A stretch of 22,187 bases of DNA, taken from UBA4416 sp031539425. GTDB taxonomy: Bacteria; Bacteroidota; Bacteroidia; B-17B0; Aurantibacillaceae. Below the pieces are notes generated by a model. The model did no database searches, was not told the DNA's origin, and saw only the letters and a program-made list of their open reading frames with translations. Shown in pieces: positions 1 to 8,963 of this stretch. A program made the translations under genes and the position numbers. Every line of letters starts with the position of its first letter. The first letter of the stretch is position 1. Location: assembly GCA_031539425.1 (NCBI GenBank), contig JAVKLI010000005.1:1-22187 (forward strand), given 5' to 3'.

Positions 1-241
1 ATGCAAATTTTGGTCGAGGGGCAAGTACGATAATTTTACCTTTCAGGAAAGAGGAAAAGAAACTGTTTTATTTTCTTTTTTTTGAAAAAATAATCTAAGT
101 TACTCCTATCAAAAGGAGCATTTATTAGTTGAATCTAAGAAGTTAAAAATCATCAATAACCTTGATAACTTTTACACCTAAGATTTCTTTTTCAAAATTG
201 ATGTAAACGGTATAAAGTTAAAGTATATTGTAAAATAAAGC
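1..241. other. Gene-poor leader upstream of the respiratory operon
   Basis: I find no convincing gene here. An open frame on the plus strand runs from the window edge (base 3) to a TAA at 96-98 and could be the last 31 codons of a gene upstream, but its translation resembles nothing I recognise. A small inverted repeat at 103-118 (CTCCT, 6-nt loop, AGGAG) follows that stop. It could be a weak terminator, but it has no strong T-tract. The rest, up to the promoter at 242, is AT-rich and shows no clear structure. Confidence 0.4.
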
Positions 242-271
242 TTGTTAGTTTTAATATTCTTGTTATTTTTG
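242..271 (+). promoter_or_regulatory. Bacteroidota-type promoter of the act-cox operon
   Basis: TTG at 242-244 is followed by a 19-nt spacer and TATTTTTG at 264-271. This matches the Bacteroidota housekeeping sigma consensus, a -33 TTG/TTTG and a -7 TAnnTTTG separated by about 17-23 nt. Transcription would begin near 275-280, leaving a leader of about 55 nt before the ATG at 334. The same TTG-N19-TAnnTTTG arrangement occurs before lemA in this window, which supports the call. No experimental start is known. Confidence 0.6.
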
Positions 272-333
272 CAACGTGTTTTGTCATAAAATTGTCTTTA
301 ACTCAAAAAATATTAAAAACTAAGCGTTCAAAT

Positions 334-1626
334 ATGTTTAATTCTATTGTAGTTCCATCAATTAACAAACTAAAGCTTACCATTTCACTTTGCCTTTTAT
401 TTGTATTATTTACTAATACTTTTGTAGCCCAAGATGCTGCAAAAATATTTAAACAAAACTGTGCTGTATGTCATGCGCTTACTGATCAAAAAATAACTGG
501 TCCTGGTTTGGCTGGTATTGCCGAAAGAGTTCCTAAACCAACCAATGAATGGTTAGCAAAATGGATAAAAAATAATAATAAACTTATTGCGTCTGGCGAT
601 GCGTATTCAAAATCATTAGTAGCTGCAAATGGCGGTTCTGATGGGATGGCAGAGTTTGAATTTTTGTCAGACGAAGAACTTAAAGCCTTAGTTGAATACA
701 TTATAAAACCTCCAGTTGTAGCAACACCAAAGGGTAATTTGAGTAATAATACACAAGACGTTGCAACAGATAATACAGGAAATTCTACATTAGTAATTAT
801 GCTTGTAGTTATTATTGTGTTGGTAATATTAATAAGTATTTTTAGAAACCTAAAAATGGTTCTTGAAAATACAAAGCGTTCATTAGAAGGTTCAGAACCA
901 TTAGCTAAAGTTTCATTTTGGCAAGATGTAAAATGTTGGTTAATGGGTAACCGCCGCATGTTTGCTTTAATTTTAATAATTATATCTACTTTGCTAATGA
1001 AATCATGCTGGGATGCCTGCTACGATTTAGGCGTATATTACGATTGGAAAACCGAAAAAGGTTATAAACCAGAACAACCAATAAAGTTTTCACATAAAAT
1101 ACATGCTGGAGATAATGAAATATCATGTCAGTATTGCCATAATTCAGTAGAAAAATCTAAGCATGCAGGCATACCATCTGTAAATGTTTGTATGAACTGT
1201 CATAAAGGAATTTCAAAAACAGCAAATCCAGGTTCAGAACAAGAAATTGCAAAAATATACCACGCCGCTGGCTTTAACGCTAAAACAGGTAAGTATGACC
1301 AATCTGAAAATCCAATTAAATGGATAAAAGTACATACACTTCCAGACCACGTGTATTTTAACCATTCATTACACGTTACAGCAGGCAAACAAGAATGCGC
1401 TACCTGCCACGGCGATTTAAAGAAAATGACCGTAGCAGAACAAAAAAATCCATTAACCATGAAGTGGTGCATAGAATGCCATAGAAAAACAGAAGTTGCC
1501 ATGGAAGGGAACGCTTATTATGATAGATTACACAAAGCATTAAAAGAAAAATATAAAGGAAAAAGAAACGTTAAATTTACAGTAGAAAAAATAGGCGGAT
1601 TAGAATGTGCTAAGTGTCACTATTAA
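334..1626 (+). CDS. actA: ActA, multiheme cytochrome c of alternative complex III, with an N-terminal monoheme domain
   Basis: This is the periplasmic electron-carrying subunit of alternative complex III, which oxidises menaquinol and passes electrons to cytochrome c or directly to the oxidase. From the ATG at 334 (430 aa) it has a signal peptide ending near residue 32 and a class I cytochrome c domain with CAVCH at 43-47 and a likely distal Met105. Hydrophobic segments follow at about 152-170 and 209-222. A C-terminal multiheme domain has CxxCH motifs at 265, 286, 355, 379 and 425. That is six heme sites, five of them in the canonical ActA part. The frame stays open upstream to a TTG at 292, but the ATG places the signal peptide better and leaves a plausible leader. 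It is the first gene of the operon, 37 nt before actB. Confidence 0.93.
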   Translation: MFNSIVVPSINKLKLTISLCLLFVLFTNTFVAQDAAKIFKQNCAVCHALTDQKITGPGLAGIAERVPKPTNEWLAKWIKNNNKLIASGDAYSKSLVAANGGSDGMAEFEFLSDEELKALVEYIIKPPVVATPKGNLSNNTQDVATDNTGNSTLVIMLVVIIVLVILISIFRNLKMVLENTKRSLEGSEPLAKVSFWQDVKCWLMGNRRMFALILIIISTLLMKSCWDACYDLGVYYDWKTEKGYKPEQPIKFSHKIHAGDNEISCQYCHNSVEKSKHAGIPSVNVCMNCHKGISKTANPGSEQEIAKIYHAAGFNAKTGKYDQSENPIKWIKVHTLPDHVYFNHSLHVTAGKQECATCHGDLKKMTVAEQKNPLTMKWCIECHRKTEVAMEGNAYYDRLHKALKEKYKGKRNVKFTVEKIGGLECAKCHY

Positions 1627-1663
1627 TTAAAAATAAAATCGGTAATAAATTGTAATATCAAAT

Positions 1664-4600
1664 ATGACTATGTCTAAAAAATATTGGAAAGGGCTTTCAG
1701 AATTAGAAAACAGCGAATCATTTGTTAAATCTGCAAATAACGAGTTTGCAGAATCATTACCACTCGAGTCATTATTATCTGATGATCAATCAAATACAGC
1801 TGGTACAAGCCGCAGAGACTTTTTAAAATTAATGGGCTTTTCTACTGCCGCTGTAGCCTTAGTAGCTTGTGAAACGCCTGTTAATAAAGTAATTCCTTAC
1901 GTTGTAAAACCAGAAGAAATTACTCCAGGTATTGCTAATTACTATGCAACTACATTTTATGATGGTCATGATTACGCCTCTATCCTAGTAAAAACAAGAG
2001 AAGGTAGACCGATTAAAATTGAAGGTAACGAACTATCAAAATTAACATACGGTGGAACCAGCGCCCGAGTTCAAGCCTCAGTTTTAGGACTATATGACAA
2101 TGCAAGATTAACAGGTCCTGTTCATAATGGACAAACCACAACATGGAATAAAGTAGATGGTATCATTTCTAATAGCTTAAAAAAAAGAGGCACTAATGTT
2201 ATCTTAACTTCAACCATTATAAGCCCATCTACACAAGCTATAATCAATGATTTTATTACCCGTTTTGCAAATACCAAACACATTACTTATGATGCCATCT
2301 CATATTCAGCTTTATTAAAAGCTAATGAAACAGTATTTGGAAAAAAAGCAATTGCGTCATATAATTTTTCTAAGGCTAATGTTATCGTTGGTATATCATG
2401 TGATTTTTTAGGTACTTGGTTAAATCCAATTGAATTTGCTAATCAATATAGTAAAACGAGAAAAGTAAACCGTGAAAATTTAAAAATGAGTAAACATTAT
2501 CATTTTGAATCTAATTTATCATTAACAGGCGCTAATGCAGATGAGCGATACATGGTAAAACCATCTGAATATGGAGCTGTAATTGTAGCATTGTATAATG
2601 AAATTGCTTCTAACTTAGGTTTTTCAAAAGTTGCATCATCAACCATAAACGATAAATCTGTTTTAGCAAACATTCAAAAGGTAGCAAAAGATTTATGCAA
2701 ACATAAAGGTAACTCTTTAGTAATTTGCGGTTATAATGATTATAACATGCAAGTATTAGTTAATGGCATTAATCATATGCTTCAAAATTACACGCAAACT
2801 ATTGATATTAATAAGAATTACAATTTAAAAAAGGGTGATGATGCAGATTTAATTTGGTTAACCAAACAACTCAATGCTAATCAAATTAATACTTTAATTA
2901 CATACAATACAAATCCTGTATATACAGCACCTGCAAGCCTGCAATTTGAAGCAGCTTACAAAAAAGCAAACATAAGGGTATCATTATCTCAAACTTTAGA
3001 TGAAACATCTCTGTTAGCAACTGTAGTATGCCCAGATCATCATTACTTAGAATCATGGGGTGATGCAAACCCTAAAGCTGGTTCTTTTTCGTTACAGCAA
3101 CCAACAATAAATCCAATATTTGCAGCACCTAGATATGAAGGAACCAGACAAGCTCAAAACTCTTTATTAACTTGGGCTAACATTAAAACGGATTATTATT
3201 CATATTTAAAAACCTATTGGAATTATAATGTATTTACGCTTCAGGGTAAGTATTCAAATTTTCAAACCTTTTGGAATCAATCATTACATGATGGGGTAGT
3301 TAATATTAACCCGATTTATAAAACGAATGAAGAATCTAATGTATTAGATATTGCTACAGGTACATTATTAGTAAAAGATGTAAAGGCACTTGATTTAAAA
3401 GTAGATGAAATGGTGTCTGATAGCACAACATTTTTTTCTAAAGATTCTAAAAAAGATATTAACCCAAGTAAAAAATCTGTTAAAAAATCAATTGGTAAAG
3501 CATTTATAGAGTTGCCAATTATATCAGATTTTTATTCATTTGCTTCAAAAATGAATTCAGGTTCAAAATCAGAATTTGAATTATTAGTATATGAAAAAGT
3601 AGGTATGGGTAATGGTACTCAAAGCAACAACCCATGGTTGCAAGAACTTCCAGACCCAATTTCAAAAGTAACTTGGGATAACTACATTACCATGAACCCT
3701 GATGATGTTGCAAAATTAGGTTTAAATGAAATGAAGCGCCAAGATATTATTGCATCTATAGCAGAATTATCAATTAACGGCTTAACAGTAAAAGTGCCAG
3801 TATACCCACAACCTGGTCAGGCAAAAGGTACTATTGGTTTAGCAGTTGGGTACGGTAGAAATATAGAAAGTATGAAGGTTGCACATCAAGTAGGTGTTAA
3901 TGCATATGCTTTTACTACTGTTTCTAATAATACCATTCAAAATATTAATTTAGATATTAAAGTAACGCCAACATCCGAAACCTATAAAATAGCCGCTACA
4001 CAAATTCATCATACCATTATGGGGCGTGAGGAGCAAATATTAAGAGAGGTTTCATTAAACGAATATAAAACATTACCTAAAGAAGCATTTAATCCAATTG
4101 CTGCAATTCCAGCTCATGGTGGCGGTAAACAAGCTATTGGCGAAGTTGATTTATGGGATGAACATGAGAGATTAAATCATAAGTGGGGCTTAACCATTGA
4201 TATGACATCTTGCATAGGTTGTGCTGCTTGCGTTGTAGCTTGTACTGTAGAGAATAACGTACATGTAGTAGGTAAAGAAGAAGTTGCCAAAACAAGAGAT
4301 ATGCATTGGCTTCGTATAGACAGATACTATACTTCCGATATGACTAAGGTAAAAGCTCATGAAGAACATATTGGTGCTAAATCTATGTATTTAGAAATGG
4401 AAAATCCATCACTAAATCCAAAGGTTACTTTTCAGCCTATCATGTGTCAACATTGCAACCATGCACCTTGCGAAACGGTTTGCCCTGTATTAGCTACATC
4501 TCACAGTACTGAAGGGTTAAATATGATGACATATAACAGATGTATTGGTACAAGATATTGCGCCAATAATTGTCCGTTTAAAGTACGTCGATTTAATTGG

Positions 4601-5035
4601 TTTAATTACATTGATAATAAAGATTTTGCTAATGTTAACCCCGCACAGCAAGATTTAGGTAGAATGGTGCTTAACCCAGATGTAGTGGTAAGAACCAGAG
4701 GGGTAATGGAAAAATGCTCAATGTGTCAACATAGATTACAAGCTGGTAAAGTTGCCGCTAAAAAAGCTGGTACCCCATTAAAAGATGGTTCTATTAAAAC
4801 AGCTTGCCAGCAAGCTTGTCCAACCAATGCTATTATGTTTGGTGATGTAAATGACAAACAGGCTAACATAACCACATGGCGTAATGACGATAAAAACTAT
4901 GAACTATTAGCTGAAATTGGAATCAAACCAACGGTGTCATACTTATTAAAAGTACGTAACCAAGAAGAAAGTATGATACATGAAGAACATGCTGCACCAA
5001 CCGCTAAAGAACAACATTCAAACAAACACGCTTAA
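1664..5035 (+). CDS. actB: ActB, iron-sulfur / molybdopterin-oxidoreductase-like subunit of alternative complex III
   Basis: This is the large peripheral subunit (1123 aa) that relays electrons within ACIII. Residues 50-51 are the twin arginines of an SRRDFLK Tat motif, and the same signal ends in a lipobox with Cys69 (LVAC), so Tat export and lipid anchoring are both likely. Residues from about 75 to 800 resemble the molybdopterin oxidoreductase fold; in studied ActB proteins this part holds no Mo cofactor. The C-terminal ferredoxin-like domain has Cys clusters at 850/853/856/860, 928/931/936/940, 960/966/970 and 1018/1021/1048/1052. The third cluster reads CIGTRYC, with Thr where a Cys is usual, which fits the [3Fe-4S] cluster known in this complex beside three [4Fe-4S]. 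An ATG two codons downstream, at 1670, is an alternative start. Confidence 0.94.
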   Translation: MTMSKKYWKGLSELENSESFVKSANNEFAESLPLESLLSDDQSNTAGTSRRDFLKLMGFSTAAVALVACETPVNKVIPYVVKPEEITPGIANYYATTFYDGHDYASILVKTREGRPIKIEGNELSKLTYGGTSARVQASVLGLYDNARLTGPVHNGQTTTWNKVDGIISNSLKKRGTNVILTSTIISPSTQAIINDFITRFANTKHITYDAISYSALLKANETVFGKKAIASYNFSKANVIVGISCDFLGTWLNPIEFANQYSKTRKVNRENLKMSKHYHFESNLSLTGANADERYMVKPSEYGAVIVALYNEIASNLGFSKVASSTINDKSVLANIQKVAKDLCKHKGNSLVICGYNDYNMQVLVNGINHMLQNYTQTIDINKNYNLKKGDDADLIWLTKQLNANQINTLITYNTNPVYTAPASLQFEAAYKKANIRVSLSQTLDETSLLATVVCPDHHYLESWGDANPKAGSFSLQQPTINPIFAAPRYEGTRQAQNSLLTWANIKTDYYSYLKTYWNYNVFTLQGKYSNFQTFWNQSLHDGVVNINPIYKTNEESNVLDIATGTLLVKDVKALDLKVDEMVSDSTTFFSKDSKKDINPSKKSVKKSIGKAFIELPIISDFYSFASKMNSGSKSEFELLVYEKVGMGNGTQSNNPWLQELPDPISKVTWDNYITMNPDDVAKLGLNEMKRQDIIASIAELSINGLTVKVPVYPQPGQAKGTIGLAVGYGRNIESMKVAHQVGVNAYAFTTVSNNTIQNINLDIKVTPTSETYKIAATQIHHTIMGREEQILREVSLNEYKTLPKEAFNPIAAIPAHGGGKQAIGEVDLWDEHERLNHKWGLTIDMTSCIGCAACVVACTVENNVHVVGKEEVAKTRDMHWLRIDRYYTSDMTKVKAHEEHIGAKSMYLEMENPSLNPKVTFQPIMCQHCNHAPCETVCPVLATSHSTEGLNMMTYNRCIGTRYCANNCPFKVRRFNWFNYIDNKDFANVNPAQQDLGRMVLNPDVVVRTRGVMEKCSMCQHRLQAGKVAAKKAGTPLKDGSIKTACQQACPTNAIMFGDVNDKQANITTWRNDDKNYELLAEIGIKPTVSYLLKVRNQEESMIHEEHAAPTAKEQHSNKHA

Positions 5036-5069
5036 TAAATTAGAATATAAATTTTGAATATTTAATTAT

Positions 5070-6452
5070 ATGCACGCAGAATCGCACATTAGAGAACCAT
5101 TAATACTTGGTAACAAAACATACCAAGATATTTCAAATGATATAATAGCTCCAATAGAAGGGAAAGCCAACAAAACTTGGTATGTTTTATTTACCATATC
5201 TTGTTTAGCCTTTTTATGGGGAATAGCTTGTTTATCATACACAATTGGAGTAGGTATTGGCGCGTGGGGATCAAATAATGGGGTAGATTGGGCGTGGGAT
5301 ATCACTAACTTTGTATGGTGGATTGGTATTGGTCATGCAGGAACATTAATTTCTGCAGTGTTATTATTATTTCGTCAAAAGTGGAGAATGGCTATTAATC
5401 GTAGCGCAGAAGCAATGACCATATTTGCTGTATTGTGCGCAGCTATATTTGTTACGTTGCATACTGGCAGACCTTGGTTAGATTACATGTTATTCCCTTT
5501 ACCTAATCAATTTGGATCTTTATGGCCAAACTTTAATTCGCCATTATTATGGGACGTATTTGCAGTAACTACTTATGCAACAGTTTCAATTGTATTTTGG
5601 TATATTGGTTTAATACCAGATTTTGGAATGATAAGAGATAGAGTAATTAAGCCACAAATGAAAAAAATCTATTCTATTTTAAGTTTTGGGTGGGGCGGAT
5701 CAGCCAGACATTGGAGCCGCTTTGAAGAGGTGTCATTAGTATTAGCAGGTTTATCAACACCGCTTGTGTTTTCTGTTCACTCAATTGTATCATTCGACTT
5801 TGCTACATCAATAGTACCGGGATGGCATACAACCATTTTCCCCCCTTACTTTGTATCAGGGGCTGTATTTTCTGGATTTGCAATGGTATTAACGTTAATG
5901 CTTATTGTTCGTAAAGTTTATAATTTAGAAAATTATCTAACTATCAAACACATTGAATACATGAATATTGTAATCATCGTTACAGGTTCAATTGTTGGGG
6001 TTGCTTATTTAACTGAGCTTTTTGTAGCCTGGTATTCAGGAGTAGAGTGGGAGCAATATGCGTTTTTAAATAGAGCAACAGGCCCTATGGCATGGGCTTA
6101 TTGGATTATGATGACATGTAACGTATTGTCACCTCAATTATTTTGGTTTAAAAAAATTAGAACTTCACTTGTAGCAACATTTATATTATCTATAGTAGTG
6201 AATATTGGTATGTGGTTTGAAAGATTTGTAATTATTGTTCCAACACTTTGTAGAACTTATTTACCATCAACATGGAATAGCTATTCTCCAACATTTATAG
6301 ACGTAGGTATATTTGTAGGAACTATTGGTATGTTTTTTACATTATTTTTAATTTACTCAAGAGTATTTCCAGTAATAGCTCAAGCCGAATTAAAATCAAT
6401 ATTAAAAAGCTCAGGCGAAGCTCAAAAAAAAGCAGCAGCATCACATCATTAA
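5070..6452 (+). CDS. actC: ActC, NrfD/PsrC-like quinol-binding membrane subunit of alternative complex III
   Basis: This is a polytopic inner-membrane protein of 460 aa, of the NrfD / polysulfide reductase membrane-subunit family. A soluble N-terminal stretch of about 30 residues is followed by roughly ten hydrophobic helices and a short charged C-terminal tail rich in Lys, Ala and His. In ACIII, ActC and ActF are paralogues forming the membrane core, and ActC sits next to ActB and is thought to provide a quinol site. The start 34 nt after actB and the ATG at 5070 fit the family N-terminus (MHAES.. then RxPL). It is transcribed with its neighbours, and I see nothing anomalous in it. Confidence 0.93.
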   Translation: MHAESHIREPLILGNKTYQDISNDIIAPIEGKANKTWYVLFTISCLAFLWGIACLSYTIGVGIGAWGSNNGVDWAWDITNFVWWIGIGHAGTLISAVLLLFRQKWRMAINRSAEAMTIFAVLCAAIFVTLHTGRPWLDYMLFPLPNQFGSLWPNFNSPLLWDVFAVTTYATVSIVFWYIGLIPDFGMIRDRVIKPQMKKIYSILSFGWGGSARHWSRFEEVSLVLAGLSTPLVFSVHSIVSFDFATSIVPGWHTTIFPPYFVSGAVFSGFAMVLTLMLIVRKVYNLENYLTIKHIEYMNIVIIVTGSIVGVAYLTELFVAWYSGVEWEQYAFLNRATGPMAWAYWIMMTCNVLSPQLFWFKKIRTSLVATFILSIVVNIGMWFERFVIIVPTLCRTYLPSTWNSYSPTFIDVGIFVGTIGMFFTLFLIYSRVFPVIAQAELKSILKSSGEAQKKAAASHH

Positions 6453-6486
6453 ATTTATATACTATAGATAAACTATCAATATAATT

Positions 6487-7038
6487 ATGGCAAACACAAA
6501 AAACATTATACATGGCATATTTGGAGATGAAGTTCCATTATTAAAAGCCTGTGTAGAGCTTAAAGAAAAGGGAATTAAAGTAGCAGAAGTATATTCACCA
6601 TTTCCTATTCATGGGATAGACCCTATTATTGGAATACCTAGAACCCGTATAGCTATTTGTGCTTTTATTTATGGATTAACAGGATTAGGCTTAGCTACAT
6701 TAATGATGTGGTATATGATGATAAGCGATTGGCCTAGTGATATTGGTGGTAAACCTAACTGGCAATATTTTTTAAACATTCCAGCCTTTATACCTATTTC
6801 ATTTGAATCTACCGTATTTTGCGCAGCACACGGAATGGCACTAACATATTTACTCAGATGTTGGCTTGTACCAGGGGCTCGACCAAAAAACCCAGACCCT
6901 CGCACAACTGATAATAAGTTTATGATTTACTTAGAGTTAAATGAAACACAATCAAAACAAGCAGATTTAATTTTAAAATCAACAGGCGCTGAAGAAGTAA
7001 ACTATAAAGGAACCATAATTGTAGAACCACATTATTAG
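6487..7038 (+). CDS. actD: ActD, DUF3341 membrane subunit of alternative complex III
   Basis: This 183-aa protein matches the DUF3341 family by length, order and sequence. It has a soluble N-terminal domain of about 55 residues with a YSPFPIHGID motif typical of the family, then two transmembrane helices at about 55-80 and 95-125. A short C-terminal cytoplasmic region carries the phrase MIYLELNET. In solved ACIII structures ActD packs against the NrfD-like core and has no cofactor, and its role may be structural or related to proton translocation. It lies 34 nt after actC and 27 nt before actE, in the same transcript. Confidence 0.9.
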   Translation: MANTKNIIHGIFGDEVPLLKACVELKEKGIKVAEVYSPFPIHGIDPIIGIPRTRIAICAFIYGLTGLGLATLMMWYMMISDWPSDIGGKPNWQYFLNIPAFIPISFESTVFCAAHGMALTYLLRCWLVPGARPKNPDPRTTDNKFMIYLELNETQSKQADLILKSTGAEEVNYKGTIIVEPHY

Positions 7039-7065
7039 TATTTAGATAACAAAACATAGTAATAT

Positions 7066-7674
7066 ATGAATTACAACATTTCAATAATTAAAATTGCCTC
7101 ATTATTATTAATAATGTTTGTTTCATGTGGTAAGCATGAGCAGCAAAGCCCTGGATATGAATTTATGCCAGATATGTATCGATCACCATCTTTAGAGTAT
7201 TATGGTGTACATACTTTAAACGGCGATACCTTATTAAACACGATGAAACCTGTAAATGGTACAATACCACGTGGTTATATGCCATATGAATATCCAAATA
7301 CAAATGAAGGATATGAAGCCGCTGGGGCAAATTTAAAAAACCCATTAACATTAACCCCTCAAGTAGAAAAAGAAGCAGAGACACTTTATACTAAATACTG
7401 CTTACATTGCCATGGCGCTACTGGTATGGGCGATGGAAAAGTAGGAGATAAATTACCTGGGGCACCACCAGCATACAGCACCGTATTAAAAAACTTATCA
7501 GAAGGAAAAATATTTCACTCTATAACATATGGTAAAAATTTAATGGGAGCTCACGCTTCAATGCTTACCACAGCAGAAAGATGGAAGTTAGTGCATTATG
7601 TTCAAAAGCTACAAGGACCAAAAGAAATTGCAGATTCTAAAAGCACTGAAAAGAAAGAAAAAAATAAAAAGTAA
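7066..7674 (+). CDS. actE: ActE, monoheme cytochrome c lipoprotein of alternative complex III
   Basis: This is a 202-aa class I cytochrome c. The N-terminus is a lipoprotein signal peptide ending in a lipobox (FVSC), so Cys21 should be lipidated and anchor the protein on the periplasmic face. The heme site is CLHCH at 112-116, followed by a GATGMGDG loop. Met160 in GKNLMGAH is the likely sixth ligand. The C-terminus is Lys-rich. In ACIII, ActE would accept electrons from the ActA hemes and hand them to the oxidase or a mobile carrier. It is 27 nt after actD and 20 nt before actF. Confidence 0.92.
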   Translation: MNYNISIIKIASLLLIMFVSCGKHEQQSPGYEFMPDMYRSPSLEYYGVHTLNGDTLLNTMKPVNGTIPRGYMPYEYPNTNEGYEAAGANLKNPLTLTPQVEKEAETLYTKYCLHCHGATGMGDGKVGDKLPGAPPAYSTVLKNLSEGKIFHSITYGKNLMGAHASMLTTAERWKLVHYVQKLQGPKEIADSKSTEKKEKNKK

Positions 7675-7694
7675 TTCCTCCTCAATAAAAAGAT

Positions 7695-8927
7695 ATGAAT
7701 ACTGACAAGTTAAATTTTATAGTACCACAAAAAGCAAAGCAATTATCACTAATAATGATGGCTGTAGGCTTTATTTCTATCATTTGTATGTTTATGTTTG
7801 ATTCCGTAAGCTCAGATGAACATTACCATCAAACAAGAGCCTGGGCAAACCTTTTTGTAGGTACCTTATTTTTTATGTTTATTGGTTTAGGAGCCTCATT
7901 TTTTATTGGCTTACAATATGCAACCGAGGCTGGATGGGCAGTTTCTGTAAAACGAATATTTGAAGCAGTAAGTTGGTATTTACCCTATGGTTTATCGGTT
8001 TTATTATTACTATTTATACTTGGTCAAGCTCATGCACATCATATTTACCCTTGGATGACGCCAGGAGTAGATGATCCAACATCGCATCACTACGACGCTG
8101 TAATAGCGGGTAAAATAGGTTATTTTGGTATTTTTTGGTGGATAAGAACCTTATTGTATATGACAATTTGGTGCTTATTTACATGGAAATTAAGAAAAAA
8201 TTCATTAGAAGCAGATCAATTATCAACAGAACAAGCAGAATCTACACATTGGAAAAACGTAAAACTATCTGCTTGGTATATGGTTGTTTTTGCGGTATCT
8301 TCTTCTACATCCGCATGGGATTGGATTATGAGTATTGATACCCATTGGTTCTCTACCATGATGGGTTGGTATGTATTTTCTGGGTTATGGGTTTCATCAT
8401 TAGTAACAGTTACTATGCTTGTGGTGTGGCTTAAAAGGCTTGGATACCTTGATTTTGTTACAGAAAGCACCGTACATGATTTAGGGAAATGGATGTTTGC
8501 TGTTTCGTTTTTATGGACATATTTATACTTTTCACAGTTTATGTTGATATGGTATGCTAATATACCAGAAGAGGTAACCTATTTTCATACCAGATGGGAA
8601 TCTTATAAAGCTTTAATGTGGATAGTATTATTTACCAACTTTTCATTTCCTATGATTATGCTGATGAGTAGAGACTCTAAACGGAATTTCTTTTTATTAA
8701 TATTTGTAGGCACTATTATATTTATTGGACATTATTTAGATGTGATTATGCTCATTATGCCTGGTACAGTAGGTCATCACTGGACAGGATTAGGTTGGAT
8801 GGAGCTTGGTACATTTTTATTCTTTTTGGGAGGTTTTATTTACGTAGTGTTAATAAACTTATCAAAACGCCCATTGATAGTGAAAAACCACCCTTACTTA
8901 AATGAAAGTACTCACCATAGTTATTAA
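7695..8927 (+). CDS. actF: ActF, second NrfD-like membrane subunit of alternative complex III
   Basis: This 410-aa polytopic membrane protein is the ActC paralogue usually annotated as quinol:cytochrome c oxidoreductase quinone-binding subunit 2. About ten hydrophobic helices are visible. Conserved-looking polar positions lie inside the membrane part, including the GQAHAHHIYPWM stretch near residues 110-120 and an ETxxWRD-like region replaced here by HTRWESYK near 300. The ActF subunit completes the membrane core with ActC and ActD and is one of the candidates for proton movement. It starts 20 nt after actE and ends 36 nt before coxB, so it is co-transcribed with the oxidase genes. Confidence 0.92.
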   Translation: MNTDKLNFIVPQKAKQLSLIMMAVGFISIICMFMFDSVSSDEHYHQTRAWANLFVGTLFFMFIGLGASFFIGLQYATEAGWAVSVKRIFEAVSWYLPYGLSVLLLLFILGQAHAHHIYPWMTPGVDDPTSHHYDAVIAGKIGYFGIFWWIRTLLYMTIWCLFTWKLRKNSLEADQLSTEQAESTHWKNVKLSAWYMVVFAVSSSTSAWDWIMSIDTHWFSTMMGWYVFSGLWVSSLVTVTMLVVWLKRLGYLDFVTESTVHDLGKWMFAVSFLWTYLYFSQFMLIWYANIPEEVTYFHTRWESYKALMWIVLFTNFSFPMIMLMSRDSKRNFFLLIFVGTIIFIGHYLDVIMLIMPGTVGHHWTGLGWMELGTFLFFLGGFIYVVLINLSKRPLIVKNHPYLNESTHHSY

Positions 8928-8963
8928 TTAAACAGATTTTACAACATTAAAAAATAAAGAGAT

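Noticed and set aside
3..98. Open frame from the left edge to a TAA, possibly the end of a gene, followed by a small hairpin at 103-118.
   Set aside because: Only 31 codons are visible, and the translation resembles no family I know. It is mentioned in the leader entry but not called as a gene.
152..166. ATCAA-N5-TTGAT inverted repeat upstream of the respiratory operon, reminiscent of an FNR/CRP site.
   Set aside because: The half-sites are in the opposite order to FNR (TTGAT-N4-ATCAA), the spacer is 5, and it lies far upstream of the predicted promoter.
486..959. 157-codon open frame on the minus strand inside actA.
   Set aside because: It is antisense to clear cytochrome motifs and has no recognisable domain or leader. 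The AT-rich codon pattern of actA explains it.
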